Positions 53,882 to 63,815 of a DNA stretch of 64,000 nucleotides are shown piece by piece. The stretch lies in NCBI GenBank assembly GCA_964019165.1, contig OZ025276.1, positions 1,054,001-1,118,000 on the forward strand, in the 5' to 3' direction. This stretch comes from Mastigias papua (taxonomy: Eukaryota > Cnidaria > Scyphozoa > Rhizostomeae > Mastigiidae). Made by a program: the position numbers and the translations under genes. Below the pieces are notes generated by a model. It was not told the origin of the DNA. It saw only the letters and a list, made by a program, of their open reading frames with translations, and made no database searches. How positions within the stretch are numbered: the first letter of the stretch is position 1; the number at the start of each line of letters is the position of its first letter.

Positions 53882-54703
53882 GTGAATAGGCCAAAAATGA
53901 CTTGGACTGAGGAACATGACATTTTGCTGTGCAGGGAAATACTGGTTGAAGAGCCATATAAATTTAAGCATGGGTCCAGGGAAAGGGGGAGATGTTGGGA
54001 CCGTATAGCTGAAGCTTTGAACAGTGTTGAACAACCTAAGTGTATTGTGGATCAGAGGGCAGTGAGAGACAGGTTTGTTAAATTGGAGAAGGCTTTCAAG
54101 AAAAAGACTAGAGAGGACTTAAGGGCAAGTGGGATTGCACCACTAGAGTCTTCTGAGCTTGACCAGGCACTGGAGGAAATTATTGACAGACTTCAGAATG
54201 CTGAGCAACAAAAGGAGGCTAGTTGTATGGAAAAGCAGCAAGAGATAGAGATAGAGAAAGAAACTGCAAAGGCTGTAAGGAGAAGGGCCATGGAGAGCTT
54301 ATCACAAACCAAGGCAAGGGAGGGCTATAGGAAAAGAAGGGGTGGAGAGACAAGTGAATATGTAGGGTATTTAAGAGAAAAGCGAGAAGTAGACATAAGA
54401 GTTAAGGAAAGCCAAGTGGATTTGAAAAGGAGAGAGGTTTGTATAGAAGAGAGAAGAATTGAAAGAGAATTTGAGTTGAAGCAGAGAGAGCTGTTACTGA
54501 GAGAGCGAGAATTACCTTTGAAGGAAAAAGAGCTGGAGTTAAAAGAGAGAGAAAATGAAACTTCTCAACAGAGGCTGGTTAGGTTTGAGCAGCAACAAAC
54601 AACGATGCAGCAGCAGTTATTTAGTTTGCAGCAGCAAATGGGTCATTTGCAGAAACTGAATGGGGACATTTTGAATTTGTGTAAAAATAAAGAAAACCAT
54701 TAA
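53882..54703 (+). CDS. Harbinger B Myb/SANT-like DNA-binding protein (intact)
   Basis: A 273-residue uninterrupted frame. Residues 5-85 form a trihelix/Myb-like domain: MTWTEEHDILLCREILVEEP, GRCWDRIAEALNSV, QRAVRDRFVKLEKAFKKKT. The linker RASGIAPLESSELDQALEEI is typical of Harbinger Myb proteins. Residues 150-270 are a strongly charged coiled coil (RRIEREFELKQRELLLRERE, then Gln-rich QQQTTMQQQLFSLQQQM). It would bind element DNA and escort the transposase. The sequence upstream (TTTTTTGTGAATAG before GCC) looks like a 3' splice acceptor, so translation may really begin in an upstream exon or at the second Met (53897). It keeps the Myb frame that element A has lost by a one-base deletion. Confidence 0.88.
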   Translation: MNRPKMTWTEEHDILLCREILVEEPYKFKHGSRERGRCWDRIAEALNSVEQPKCIVDQRAVRDRFVKLEKAFKKKTREDLRASGIAPLESSELDQALEEIIDRLQNAEQQKEASCMEKQQEIEIEKETAKAVRRRAMESLSQTKAREGYRKRRGGETSEYVGYLREKREVDIRVKESQVDLKRREVCIEERRIEREFELKQRELLLRERELPLKEKELELKERENETSQQRLVRFEQQQTTMQQQLFSLQQQMGHLQKLNGDILNLCKNKENH

Positions 54704-55211
54704 CTCCTAGGCTCCTCGTTTACTTTGATCTTACCTTCACATGTTTGCCAACTCTATAGCTCTCAGTTATTAACCCCAGTTGTGTTATGGATGTTGAGTT
54801 TCAAGTCTTGTGAAAGCTTAGTTGCTGATACATTTTGTACCATGATGGAAAAACCTTGTACATCTTGTTAGATAAACCATTGCATTTTAATTGAGATGTT
54901 TTAGTGAGGCCACAAATGAAGTGAACTTTTTACTCGGGAAGTGGTTGATGCAGGAGTCATTGTACCTTTTATGACTTGAGCATCTTGCAATACAACATGA
55001 TGAAGCCTATCACTTTTGTATACTTTTGTAGGGAAGTGCTAGGAATGTTATCTAAGCACAGTTTTATAGCAGGAGGCAGACAATGCTAGTTATTGAGGTG
55101 CCATGTGATTGATATCATATGTACTGTATGGAAGAGTGGAAAACACATTCTTGGGTTATCTGGTAGCTTGTAAAACAGCTGTTTTATGAAATAGGAATCA
55201 ATGCACGGAGT

Positions 55212-56282
55212 CTAGCCAAAGTACTCTTCTAGAGTTGGAGGTGTTACATCAAAAAAGGCAGATGTATTGTTTCCATATAAACATGTAAGTGCATTGCGAA
55301 GCAAAGCACATACTATGTATATCTTTCCAACTGCACTCAATCCAATCTTCAAATTTTTCTTAAAATCAGTGAATTTGAAGTAATTCACAGCATCTCCAAA
55401 TGCCCATTCAACAGAGACCCTTACTTCACTCATTGATTGATTGAATGCTTGCTGTGCAGGAGTTAGTTCCTGCCTGCAAGCAAATGGGCACTGAAGATGT
55501 ATCCTATGTGGATATGCTGGATCTCCATAGATACACATTGCCTGACCTATTGGTGAGAATGACACGTGTTGCAGTTGAGGCAGAAGGCCTGACATTGCTA
55601 GCATGCCACTGTCATGCCGTCTCCCTTCAACTGGACCAAACAGGTTTGCAAGTAGACCATTTGGAGTTACAACTGACTGGAACTTCAAAGCATGCACTCT
55701 TTTGTGGCCATTTTATACCATTCTTTGGTTTTCTTTGGGTCGGCACATTGGCCTTACAGTGCCATCTATGAATCCCCAGCAGTTGTCCAACGCAGCACCT
55801 TTGTTGTGAAGTGCATCAGCATACATTTGAAGATTTTGTGAAGAAAGCCAAGCCTGATTGAGGTTGTGCAGCAAATAACTGTATCTATCGAATAGGTAGT
55901 CAATCACAAGGTTTATTATCATGCACAACTGGGGGACCTGCCTACCAAATCTTGGTACTAGATCAGCATACCTGCATGGGTATGTGAATCGCTTCAAACA
56001 CATGCACAAAGCCTCTATATGATCAGCTACCACTACATTTGGGCAGCTAAAAATGTCTGGAAGATGAAGTGCAGCAGAAAGTTGGTAAATATCCTGCTTT
56101 GTAAACCGAAACTCTACCTCACATTCATCATCACGCAGCTCTTGTAAACTGAAACGTTCATACTTATAGTATGGCAGACCTCCGTGCAGATTCCTATGGC
56201 GGTTGGCCTCATGAAGAATGAGACATTCTTCGTCATCAATCTCGCCATCATCGTGCATTAGGATCAGAAAGTCATCCTCCAT
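55212..56282 (-). pseudogene. Harbinger B transposase, one nonsense codon
   Basis: A DDE_Tnp_4-type transposase of about 355 codons from 56282. It has the acidic start MEDDFLILMHDDGEIDDEE and the helical region VEFRFTKQDIYQLSAALHLP. The first Asp is in NCWGFIDGTVRPMCRPK, FGPVEGRRHDSGML follows, the second Asp is in IYGDPAYPHR, and the Glu is in RVSVEWAFGDAVNYFKF. The only break is TAA at 55713-55715, where element A has TAC (Tyr), just before NGHKRVHALKFQSVV. All catalytic residues remain. It is close to element A's enzyme along its whole length but clearly a separate family, judged by the different terminal repeats. Convergent with its Myb gene. Confidence 0.92.
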
Positions 56283-56435
56283 CTTGAAGTAACACTACAT
56301 TTTCGTGCCTAATGTGAGTCGTCTTGGTCATTCATAACTAGACATTCACTGGCTGATCAGAACGCCTCAGCTACATTAGTACCTAGGCTCCCCTGAGTCG
56401 TCTTACTACCGTGCGTCGCGAATCGTAAACTCACT

Positions 56436-57155
56436 ATTAAATACTTCCTTGTCATGTCCTGTATAGATCAGCAATACATCATCAGGCATGCTTTGCTCAC
56501 TGAACATAGTTATCTTCATTTCTGCACATTCGTATGATAAAATAGTATGTCTCCTTCTAGCAATATCAAGTTCTGCTTTGGTGTTGCACCTTTTTTATCT
56601 TTTGGATCAGCTTCAGGTTCTGGATTTGGTTCATCAGCAGGCATGCCTGATGTCAATGGAATTCCTGTCCAACTCCATGCCAACCAGGATTGGCCCACTC
56701 TTCCTAGTGCCTCCATGGCTTTCTTCGATGAATGACTTGTCCTTGGCTTCACTTGGGCTTGCATTTGACCTCTCAAGCTAAGGCTTGGCACTGCATCATT
56801 TGCCAAAGAACGTTTTCTCCAAAATTCCACTAGAGTATCTGACTTGGCTCTCGGTGATTTGAAATCTGATTCTGCAAAGTGCAAATCACAGACCACAGAA
56901 CTCAAACTAGGTGACCAGTCAGCTCTTCTTATTCTTGATACCTGTTATTTTGTCAAGCTTTCTGATTAATGTTAGACAGGGATAGAATGATCTGTTGGCT
57001 TCATATCCACTTGAAGAGCAGCCATAAATGCAGCAATATGTTGGCAATTCTGACCTGTCATAGGCACTTTGCCATCCACTGCATCTTAGTACTACTGCAC
57101 CTTGAGGAACTACAGCTTGTTTACCCCATAACGCAAAGAAACCAGTGTCAGACAC
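56436..57155 (-). pseudogene. ISL2EU-type gene, THAP domain (5' half)
   Basis: The minus-strand frame from 57155 includes ELPTYCCIYGCSSSGYEANR and SFYPCLTLIRKL, the start of a THAP zinc-binding domain (C--C ... FYP/R). After a frame change near 56940 comes RADWSPSLSSVVCDLHFAES, then DFKSPR and LANDAVPS, the second half of the THAP signature (W-PS--S-VC--HF---F ... AVPS). A Pro/Glu/Lys-rich linker follows, and the text MPDDVLLIYTGHDKEVFN reaches the border of Harbinger B. The catalytic half resumes at 52880. In ISL2EU transposases the THAP domain binds the terminal repeats. The start codon is uncertain and one frameshift is present. Confidence 0.75.
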
Positions 57156-57337
57156 TTAACCATCGGGTACTTTGCCTTGAGGAACTAAAGCTTGTTTACC
57201 CTGTAACACATAGCAACCAATTGTAACCAATCAGTGATAAGATCAGGTCGCACAGTGTATATGATTTTCCTGATTTGCTGCCAGCTAGAGATGTGCATAG
57301 TACTTTTCCCGCCAACATTCCTTCCGTTCATTGAAAC
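57156..57337. other. ISL2EU 5' flank, no gene
   Basis: Two near-repeats of TTGAGGAACTA-AGCTTGTTTACCC (57100-57125 and 57176-57201) suggest a short local duplication in the THAP leader. Terminal repeats of ISL2EU were not found. Confidence 0.4.
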
Positions 57338-57340
57338 AGT

Positions 57341-58557
57341 AGAGAGATTACGCATCCTAACGATAACGCTAACGATAACGTTAAGATGTCATCATCTATT
57401 GTTCTCCGTTGAACTCCATGGGGATACCCCTTCATATCATGCGCGCTGAAATCTGTCACTCATATTATCATGTGTGCAGCCTTTTACATGGGGGAATACC
57501 ATAATGTTACCATTCTGGCCCATTGTTTCCAGACCTTTAACAGGGTAAACATAACGTTCAGGGGAACCGTACCTTGCAAGTGATACGTTTGCTATCTTGC
57601 ACGGTATATATTAGTGTCGAGAGGTGCTGAGATTGAAATAGATAGTCACAATTTATTAAATCTGACAAGGTAAGAAGCATTCCTTTAATGTTTCAAGTTT
57701 TATAACTATGGAGCGTGAAGGAAACTTAGGCCACAAGTCATAAGAGTCATCATCCTATTTTGATTGATGCATAATATGATTTAAGTCACATAAGACTTGC
57801 TCAATCCTTTAGAAGTAGCTTAACTCCACAGAAACTTCAGATCTATCTAGGCAAGGGTACTTTTATGATAAAGTGTTTGGCTTTAAGGAAGCGATCCAGA
57901 TTGACCCTTCAGCATGATTGCATGATGCTGAGAGAGATAATGTTTTCTGACGTTTGGCAAATAAAGGGCTGTCGGGAGAAGGATGCATGGACCAAAATCA
58001 CCAATACATTATTGAAAATACAGACCCCTAGGTTTGATGTGTCATCTAGGGCTATGAGAGAACGTGTTCACCATTTATTGTCCAAGCTTAAGGCGAAAAA
58101 TCGAGAATTTCTGGCATCAGCATAATATCTAAAAGGTCATAGATGTCGTTTTTCGTGAATCTAAATTCTACCTTGCATGGTTATTCTGTCAAGATCAAAG
58201 CGCTGGTATTGCCAGTGTGGAATCTCGAGGTTAGGCCTATTCACCTTATTCACATTAAACAACAAATGATAATCCATGTCGTCGATGACATCAATTCCAC
58301 GTGCTCAATTAAGTGCATCTATAATATCTCGTCGAAGAGCCATACTTGATCATAGGACTTTGTTAATAATACTCTGAAAATTGCGAGTAGATGAGTTCAG
58401 TGCAATAGAGAACAACATCTTCCTGCCAAATGCTAGAACCTCACAGCCCTGTGGTTCTAGAGATGCATGTGCCTGCACTCATGTTTTCTGTGCGTGGGCA
58501 TTGTGTGCTCTCGTGACTCTTAACGGTATCGTTACCGTTAGGATGCGTAATCTCTCT
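57341..58557 (+). mobile_element. Harbinger derivative C (1,217 bp, Myb gene only)
   Basis: Terminal inverted repeats start AGAGAGATTACGCATCCTAA on both strands and contain AACGATAACG-like tandem words. Perfect AGT duplications flank it (57338-57340; 58558-58560). It has no transposase. The only frame is a Myb-like domain. Confidence 0.9.
57865..58125 (+). CDS. Myb/SANT-like protein of Harbinger derivative C
   Basis: An 86-residue intact frame: TLQHDCMMLREIMFSDVWQI (helix 1), DAWTKITNTLLKI with the second Trp (helix 2), FDVSSRAMRERVHHLLSKLK (helix 3) and a basic end KAKNREF. It is a compact Myb/SANT-like DNA-binding domain without the coiled-coil tail seen in elements A and B. The nucleotide sequence matches the relic at 3985-3740. 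A phase-shifted upstream reading (FGFKEA...) suggests that the true start may be different. It is the sole coding sequence of its element, so any movement would need a transposase from a relative. Confidence 0.65.
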   Translation: MIKCLALRKRSRLTLQHDCMMLREIMFSDVWQIKGCREKDAWTKITNTLLKIQTPRFDVSSRAMRERVHHLLSKLKAKNREFLASA

Positions 58558-58560
58558 AGT

Positions 58561-58949
58561 CTTATCCCTCAGTCAGAACCTTCTATTGTGATGATAGGGG
58601 GTGCAATAGGTAAACAATTCACTAAATTACAGCTGTGTAACATTTACCAGAGGTGAAAAGCCAAGAAAATAGACAGTGTTCTTCATTTTGTTACTCACAC
58701 TAACTGATCCCAAAACTAAATCTTTTTATCCATAATAATACTTGTATGTATTAATTAACTGAGAGATACCGACACTGTAAACAGGACATTACAGAGACAC
58801 CACCTATGATTTAGACCATAACATGTTACAACTCAATTAGCCAACGCATCAAATTAACCACACATACATCAAATCAACACATTCATTATAATCATATGCA
58901 GTGCAGAATGGTACACCTTCCCCTCCCGTAGAATTGCAAGTACAACTAA
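58561..58949. other. No gene recognised
   Basis: AT-rich flank with no supported feature. Confidence 0.4.
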
Positions 58950-59480
58950 TGCCCTACAGCATCCCCAAATCTAATGGGAGGGTTAATCACCTGGCAAAGG
59001 TGGGGTGATCGAGCAGTGTTCCCTCTGGCAGGCCCTGGGTTGCTGGAATCCTGAGTGTCTATAGCTGATTCCATACATGTGATCCCTGGTGTCTCTGGGG
59101 CTGGATGAACTGGGGTTCCTTTGTCTATAGGAATTGTTTTGAAGAGACTGTGATGGGCAACCAGTGTTTTCCCAATGAGGATACTAGCCTATAAGTGACC
59201 CCATTACAAGCTAGTACTTTGTGCAGCCCAATCACCTTTTCCCCAAACTTCCAATATTTTGGACACCAGAGCCAAACAGTCTGTCTAGGTTCATAGGGTG
59301 TCCATTCTGTTTTACTCCTGTTGTCATAGTGAAGAGCTTGTTAAGATTGAGCAGCTACTAAGTTGCATTGAGCAAGGTGATTAGAATGGACTAAGGCTTT
59401 TATAACTGATGGACAGTAAGTTGACTGACTAGTTGGGTTGTGTAATGGCACACCCAGTTCCATTTTGATTGGCATGCAAG
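58950..59480 (-). pseudogene. Old Gypsy integrase C-terminus (part after the insertion)
   Basis: The minus-strand text from 59480 reads CMPIKMELGVPLHNPT, then SVIKALVHSNHLAQCNLVAA, a stop, and YEPRQTVWLWCPKYWKFGEK. This continues the frame of 63380-63082 across the young Gypsy element and fits the C-terminal part of Gypsy integrases (ESTG--P-ELV-GR ... Q-----YD ... Y--GD-VWL--P). Stops are frequent. The remaining sequence to about 58950 is likely decayed 3' sequence of the same element. Confidence 0.6.
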
Positions 59481-59744
59481 TGTTGTAATGGGTATCACGT
59501 GATTGTTGTATGGCTACGATATATCTATTTTTAGAGAGAGATTAGGTGAGATAGAGAGATAGAGAGAGTAGCACGATTTTTGGTTGGATTTTGTAGAGTT
59601 TTGTAAATGGTTTGGGGTTTCAATGTTGTTTGGATTGTGGTGTTGTATGTATATAGTGTAAATAGTGGAAACGATTGTTGCTCTTTCTGTGTTCGCTTCT
59701 GCTCGGATAGGATAACAATCATTGCCAAACAAGAAAACACAACA
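59481..59744 (+). repeat. Gypsy 5' LTR
   Basis: Starts TGTTGTAATGGGTATCAC and ends AAAACACAACA. The 3' copy at 62814-63077 is followed by CAAG. Differences seen: TTTCAATG/TTTCGATG, GATAGGAT/GATCGGAT, ATCATTG/ATCAGTG. Confidence 0.93.
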
Positions 59745-59746
59745 AT

Positions 59747-59764
59747 TTGGAGGTCCTACCGAGA
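59747..59764 (+). promoter_or_regulatory. Gypsy primer site, tRNA-Gln-like
   Basis: TTGGAGGTCCTACCGAGAT three bases after the LTR resembles the complement of an animal tRNA-Gln 3' end (TGGAGGTTCCACCGAGAT from established knowledge), with two or three mismatches. Confidence 0.65.
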
Positions 59765-59783
59765 TGTCTAGGCCGCCTTTGAT

Positions 59784-61817
59784 TTGGATGGAAGGCACCA
59801 CATATCTGTAATAAAGATGCCGAAGATACCGAATATCGTACGATTTAAAGGGGACAATGAGACCAGCTTCGATCAGTGGTGTTTGTATTTTGAATTACAG
59901 TTAAAAGCCCTGGGAGTGGCTGATGATAAAAGGAAAGATCTGTTGGTTTGTTGTACGGAAGGAAGTGCGTTTACCTTCGTGTCAGAGACTATCTTGGCTA
60001 CACCAGATATAACATATTCAGACTTGAAGGGGGCTATAAAAGATGACTTTTGTGGTGAAGAGTATAGAACGGCATTGGAAACCAAGCTGCGTAATCGTAA
60101 ATTTAGAAAAGGACTTAAAGTGACAACTTTTGCTCGTGAGCTCAGAATGACAGTTAGTGAATTATACGCCATTAAAGACAAAACAGCTGTGGAAGCGATT
60201 GCTACGAATCAAGTTTTATCAAGTTTGGATGATCAGTTACAAAAAGAAGTACATATATTACAAGTGGCGGGAAATGTAAAATTAGAGAATTTGTTGGAAC
60301 TGATAGATTCCAAAGTGGAAGGAAATCCATTTGGTGTTAATTCAGTGGAAAAAGATAATGAGTTCTGTGGTGCAGTAGCTGCCGTCACAACAGCCGCGAA
60401 CCAAGAAGGTCGGTTAAATAAACTGGAGAAAATGATGGAAACTTTGATCGAAAAAGTCGAGGCCCATCAGCAAAGTTGGGGCAGAGCTAACATGAAATGT
60501 GAACATTGCAATAAAATAGGGCACACACGACAACGTTGCTACCGACTAAAGACTTGTTTTAAATGTGGAGAACGCAGACATATCAGCAAGTGTTGCAGAA
60601 AGGGAAACATGGGAGAAAACATCCCTACAACATCATCAGTGCTGGGAGCACATAATACAGATTTGAAACCAGGCAAACGTGTTATGATAAAAGTCAAGCT
60701 GGGAAATAGGGAGGTTCACTTTCTGTACGACCCAGGTAGTCAATTTACCATTCTTGCGAGATGCGATTACGACATTTTACAAGTAAAACCCCCTCTACAA
60801 TCAATTAATCAAGTGGGAAGTGGCGTTACCGGTACACAGTTCTCTTTTGACGGACTTATTTACTTGAATCTTGGCTTGGAAAAGGCGGATGGAACTATTT
60901 ACACGCTAGAATATGAGCCAGTCTTGGTCTCATCGAATGTTATGACCAGTATATTTGGAATTAACACAGAACGGAGATTCGACGAAACTCGTCGGCAACA
61001 TAATGGAGACAGTCTTACATTTGTAACAAAAGAGATAGAAGAAATTAGAATTAAAATGCTATGTGAAACTGTAGGAGCGACTACGGCGTACATTCAAGTT
61101 GCAAAGGTGTCTGTGATTGACAATGGGCTGACAGCTATTGTTAAAGGAAAAGTACAGAGAGGCAAGAGTATGGAACCCCCTTTTCTATTTAGCAGAATGA
61201 TTAGTGGTGAAAACTATGAATTGGAAGTAAGTGACCTTGTGATAAAGGACGCATTTAAAGCTTTCAATATACCGGTCACTAACAGCAGCGGAAGTAGCAT
61301 CAAACTTAAAAAGGGAGACATTATCGGGGAAATGAAAGAGTTACATGAGACCGAGAGGACCATAGAGGACAATGTTAGTGCGGTGAAGCTAGAACTGAGC
61401 ACAATGGATATTGGGCAGTTATCTTGTGAGCAGAGGCATGATTTGTTGGAAATACTGGGATCGTATGATGCGAAAATGACTTCCCAGGACAAGTCAACAC
61501 TAAAACGATTACCTCTAGAACATGAGATCATGTTGACAGATGATAGACCTGTAACCTCCGAGCCCAGAAGAATTCCATATAGCCAACGAGAGGGCATTAA
61601 TGCACAACTTAAAGACTTAAAAGAACATGGATTTATTGAAGAATCTATGTCTCCCTACTCAAGTGCTATTGTGCCAGTAATGAAGCCCAATGGAACTATT
61701 CGATTGTGCGTGGACTACCGAACCCTGAATAGTAAAATAGTTATCAATACATATCCCATTCCTCGCGTGGAGGATTTATATGGAAGTTTACGAGGTTCCG
61801 AATCTTTTCAGTATTAG
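59784..61817 (+). pseudogene. Gypsy gag-protease-RT (first part)
   Basis: A 677-residue open frame. Gag covers residues 1-215 (IVRFKGDNETSFDQWCLYFE, FRKGLKVTTFARELRMTV). Two C-x2-C-x4-H-x4-C knuckles follow: CEHCNKIGHTRQRC and CFKCGERRHISKCC (about 238-275). The protease region has VHFLYDPGSQFTILARCDYD (about 310); the usual D-T/S-G triad reads D-P-G, which is odd. The RT begins RRIPYSQREGINAQLKDLKE and has VPVMKPNGTIRLCVDYRTLN and TYPIPRVEDL. A one-base frame break at about 61815 ends the frame (SESFQY), while the next phase continues without a gap. Start chosen: ATG 59784, 20 bp after the primer site; ATG 59817 (MPKIPNIV) is equally possible. Confidence 0.88.
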
Positions 61818-62660
61818 ATCTAAAAGATGCGTATTGGCAAAGTGCGATAAAGGACGAGGATAAATATAAAACAGCATTCGTTTTACCACATCCCTGGGGA
61901 CAAAAATGGCAGTGGAACGTTATGCCCTTCGGACTGTCTGGAGCCCCGTTTACACTGTCAGCTGCACTTGGATTTGTTTTAAAGAACTGTAGAGACTTCA
62001 CAGCAGCATATTATGACGACATAATACTTCATTCAATCGACATTGAGCAGCATCTACACCATTTACAGTGCGTGTTGACAACATTGGCTGAATATGGACA
62101 TTTTGTATGTGATGACAAGGTACCATGTTCGATAACTGCATTTACTGAAAAGCTAGAGCACATGTATGATATTGCGAGAGTTCATATGGGAACCAGGCAG
62201 CAGGCTTATGCTTCATATTATGACAAGAGGGTGCTAGATGATCAGTTGAATGTTAACGATCAGGTTTATGTTTATTTCCCGAGAGACAAAAGAGTCAAGT
62301 TAGCAAAGAAGTGGAATGGACCATACAAAGTTGTTGATGCAGATCACCCTGTATATAAAGTTCAACTGAATGGGAAAACAGGAATGCAGGTTAAGGTCTT
62401 CACACGCGATAAACTGAAGAGAGTTCCCACAGGTTTCGTCCAAGATGTACAAACAGAGAGAAGTTTACATAAAGAGGCATAACAGAACCGTATCAAACAG
62501 AGGAAGAAGAAAACCTTTTACCATTTTCAAATGAGACAAGCAACAGTGAAGAAGACGAAGAAGAAGTAGAGATTCCTAGAAGAGGAAGAAGACTAAGGTT
62601 AAATCCTATGCCACCAGAGAGGTATGGGAATTATTATACACACTGGCGTACTGTAATATA
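61818..62660 (+). pseudogene. Gypsy RT palm fused to integrase C-terminus
   Basis: In the phase after the break come SVLDLKDAYWQSAIKDEDKY, then NVMPFGLSGAPFTLSAALGF and the catalytic AAYYDDIILHS (Y-x-DD, about 62010). After LTTLAEYGHFVCDDKV the text changes abruptly near 62120 to ITAFTEKLEHMYDIARVHMG, MGTRQQAYASYYDKRV and VYVYFPRDKRVKLAKKWNGP, then YKVVDADHPVYKVQL. This is the C-terminal, chromatin- and DNA-binding end of a Gypsy integrase. RT thumb, RNase H and the integrase DDE core (about 600 residues) are deleted in between, in phase. After a stop at 62480-62482 and a frame change, an acidic tail and RRGRRLRLNPMPPERYGNYY end at about 62660. Confidence 0.85.
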
Positions 62661-62798
62661 AACTGAATGTTTTGTTTTGAATTTTGTTCCTGAAATGTAT
62701 CCAGCTACTATATATATATATAAAAAAACAAATTTTGTTTTGTTGCTTGTACAGTCTCGTTATGTTGTTATGCACATAAGTATCATATCTTTCAGCCT

Positions 62799-62813
62799 TA
62801 GGGGGGGAGGGGT
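62799..62813 (+). promoter_or_regulatory. Gypsy polypurine tract
   Basis: AGGGGGGGAGGGG directly before the 3' LTR. Confidence 0.8.
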
Positions 62814-63077
62814 TGTTGTAATGGGTATCACGTGATTGTTGTATGGCTACGATATATCTATTTTTAGAGAGAGATTAGGTGAGATAGAGAGATAGAGAGA
62901 GTAGCACGATTTTTGGTTGGATTTTGTAGAGTTTTGTAAATGGTTTGGGGTTTCGATGTTGTTTGGATTGTGGTGTTGTATGTATATAGTGTAAATAGTG
63001 GAAACGATTGTTGCTCTTTCTGTGTTCGCTTCTGCTCGGATCGGATAACAATCAGTGCCAAACAAGAAAACACAACA
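62814..63077 (+). repeat. Gypsy 3' LTR
   Basis: 264 bp, same length as the 5' LTR. Confidence 0.93.
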
Positions 63078-63081
63078 CAAG

Positions 63082-63380
63082 CTAGGCGGCCAAATACCAG
63101 TTCATATGGTGATATCCCTGTCGACTCATGGATACTTGTACGCAAACACTACTTGAGCTAACCAATGAAGGACTGTTGGGGGCTCAAATCGGGAAAACAC
63201 ATTAGACACAAGTATGTAGGCTATCGTAGAAGTTTTCTAATCTTTTGTGGGGAATGCTTGACACCATTTTGTAAAATGGTCCATAAGCACAATGATGTGC
63301 TTATTTCCCCTTGCAGTTTCTTGTATCAGGCCCATAAGTTCTCGCATATTTGCCCATAATCCCCCCAGGGGCTGATTTGC
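63082..63380 (-). pseudogene. Old Gypsy integrase core (part before the insertion)
   Basis: The minus-strand text from 63360 reads ANMRELMGLIQETARGNKHI, then IVLMDHFTKWCQAFPTKD with the first catalytic Asp (DHFTKW). After a stop come STIAYILVSNVFSRFEPPTV, LHWLAQ and finally HESTGISPYELVFGRLA at the border of the young element. The part with the second Asp and the Glu (SDQG ... NG--E) is missing between LH and WLAQ, so a small internal deletion occurred. The frame continues on the other side of the young Gypsy element at 59480. It is clearly Gypsy-type and inactive. Confidence 0.68.
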
Positions 63381-63385
63381 AGACA

Positions 63386-63815
63386 TGACTTTGTTGATGG
63401 GGGCTTATTCGGGGGGGGGGGGCTTATTTCAAAATCTGGCACGGTTGACATAAGAAACACCATAATTTTCTCTATCATCTAGATTTTGAGCTTCTAGATA
63501 CAGAAGCTGATATTGTTAAAGAGTTACAAAGTGTTGTGTGAAGATGTAGCAACCATTATAATGTGTCTATTATCATGAAAGTCACATTTCTCTTTGATTT
63601 TTGCCTCCATTCAAAGCAAGTAATACTGTACAGCTATTGTACTGTGAGGGCTTCTTGACATATGATATTATTCGACAAGTATGCTTCCCTCAAATAAGCA
63701 CCATGGGGGCTTATTTGAGTGGGGGGCTTATTTGCAACAATGATTTTTAGGTGGGGCTTATTCAAGGGGTGGGCTATGTGGAGGTGGGGGCTTATTCAAG
63801 GATTTACGGTATTGT
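63386..63815. repeat. Degenerate GGGGCTTATT repeats
   Basis: GGGGGCTTATT(C/T) or close variants occur at about 63400, 63418, 63703, 63720, 63752 and 63785, spaced irregularly and mixed with poly-G. The outer pieces flank about 280 bp of unique-looking sequence. No coding pattern. Confidence 0.7.

Larger units (their letters stand above)
52881..56435. mobile_element. Harbinger transposon B (two-gene, 3.6 kb), inside ISL2EU
   Basis: Terminal inverted repeats start AGTGAGTTTACGATTC on both strands and continue with CGACGCA. The flanks are GTT (52878-52880) and ATT (56436-56438), a 3-bp duplication with one later substitution. It contains an intact plus-strand Myb-like gene and a minus-strand transposase with one stop, convergent. 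On both sides it is surrounded by parts of one ISL2EU gene. Confidence 0.9.
59481..63077 (+). mobile_element. Gypsy LTR retrotransposon, internally deleted
   Basis: Two 264-bp LTRs (59481-59744; 62814-63077) with about three differences by eye, flanked by CAAG (59477-59480; 63078-63081). Plus-strand gag-pol contains the knuckles, protease and first half of the RT. It then jumps near 62110-62130 to the end of the integrase, so RNase H and the integrase core are missing. It is inserted in an older antisense Gypsy integrase. It is young but non-autonomous. Confidence 0.95.
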
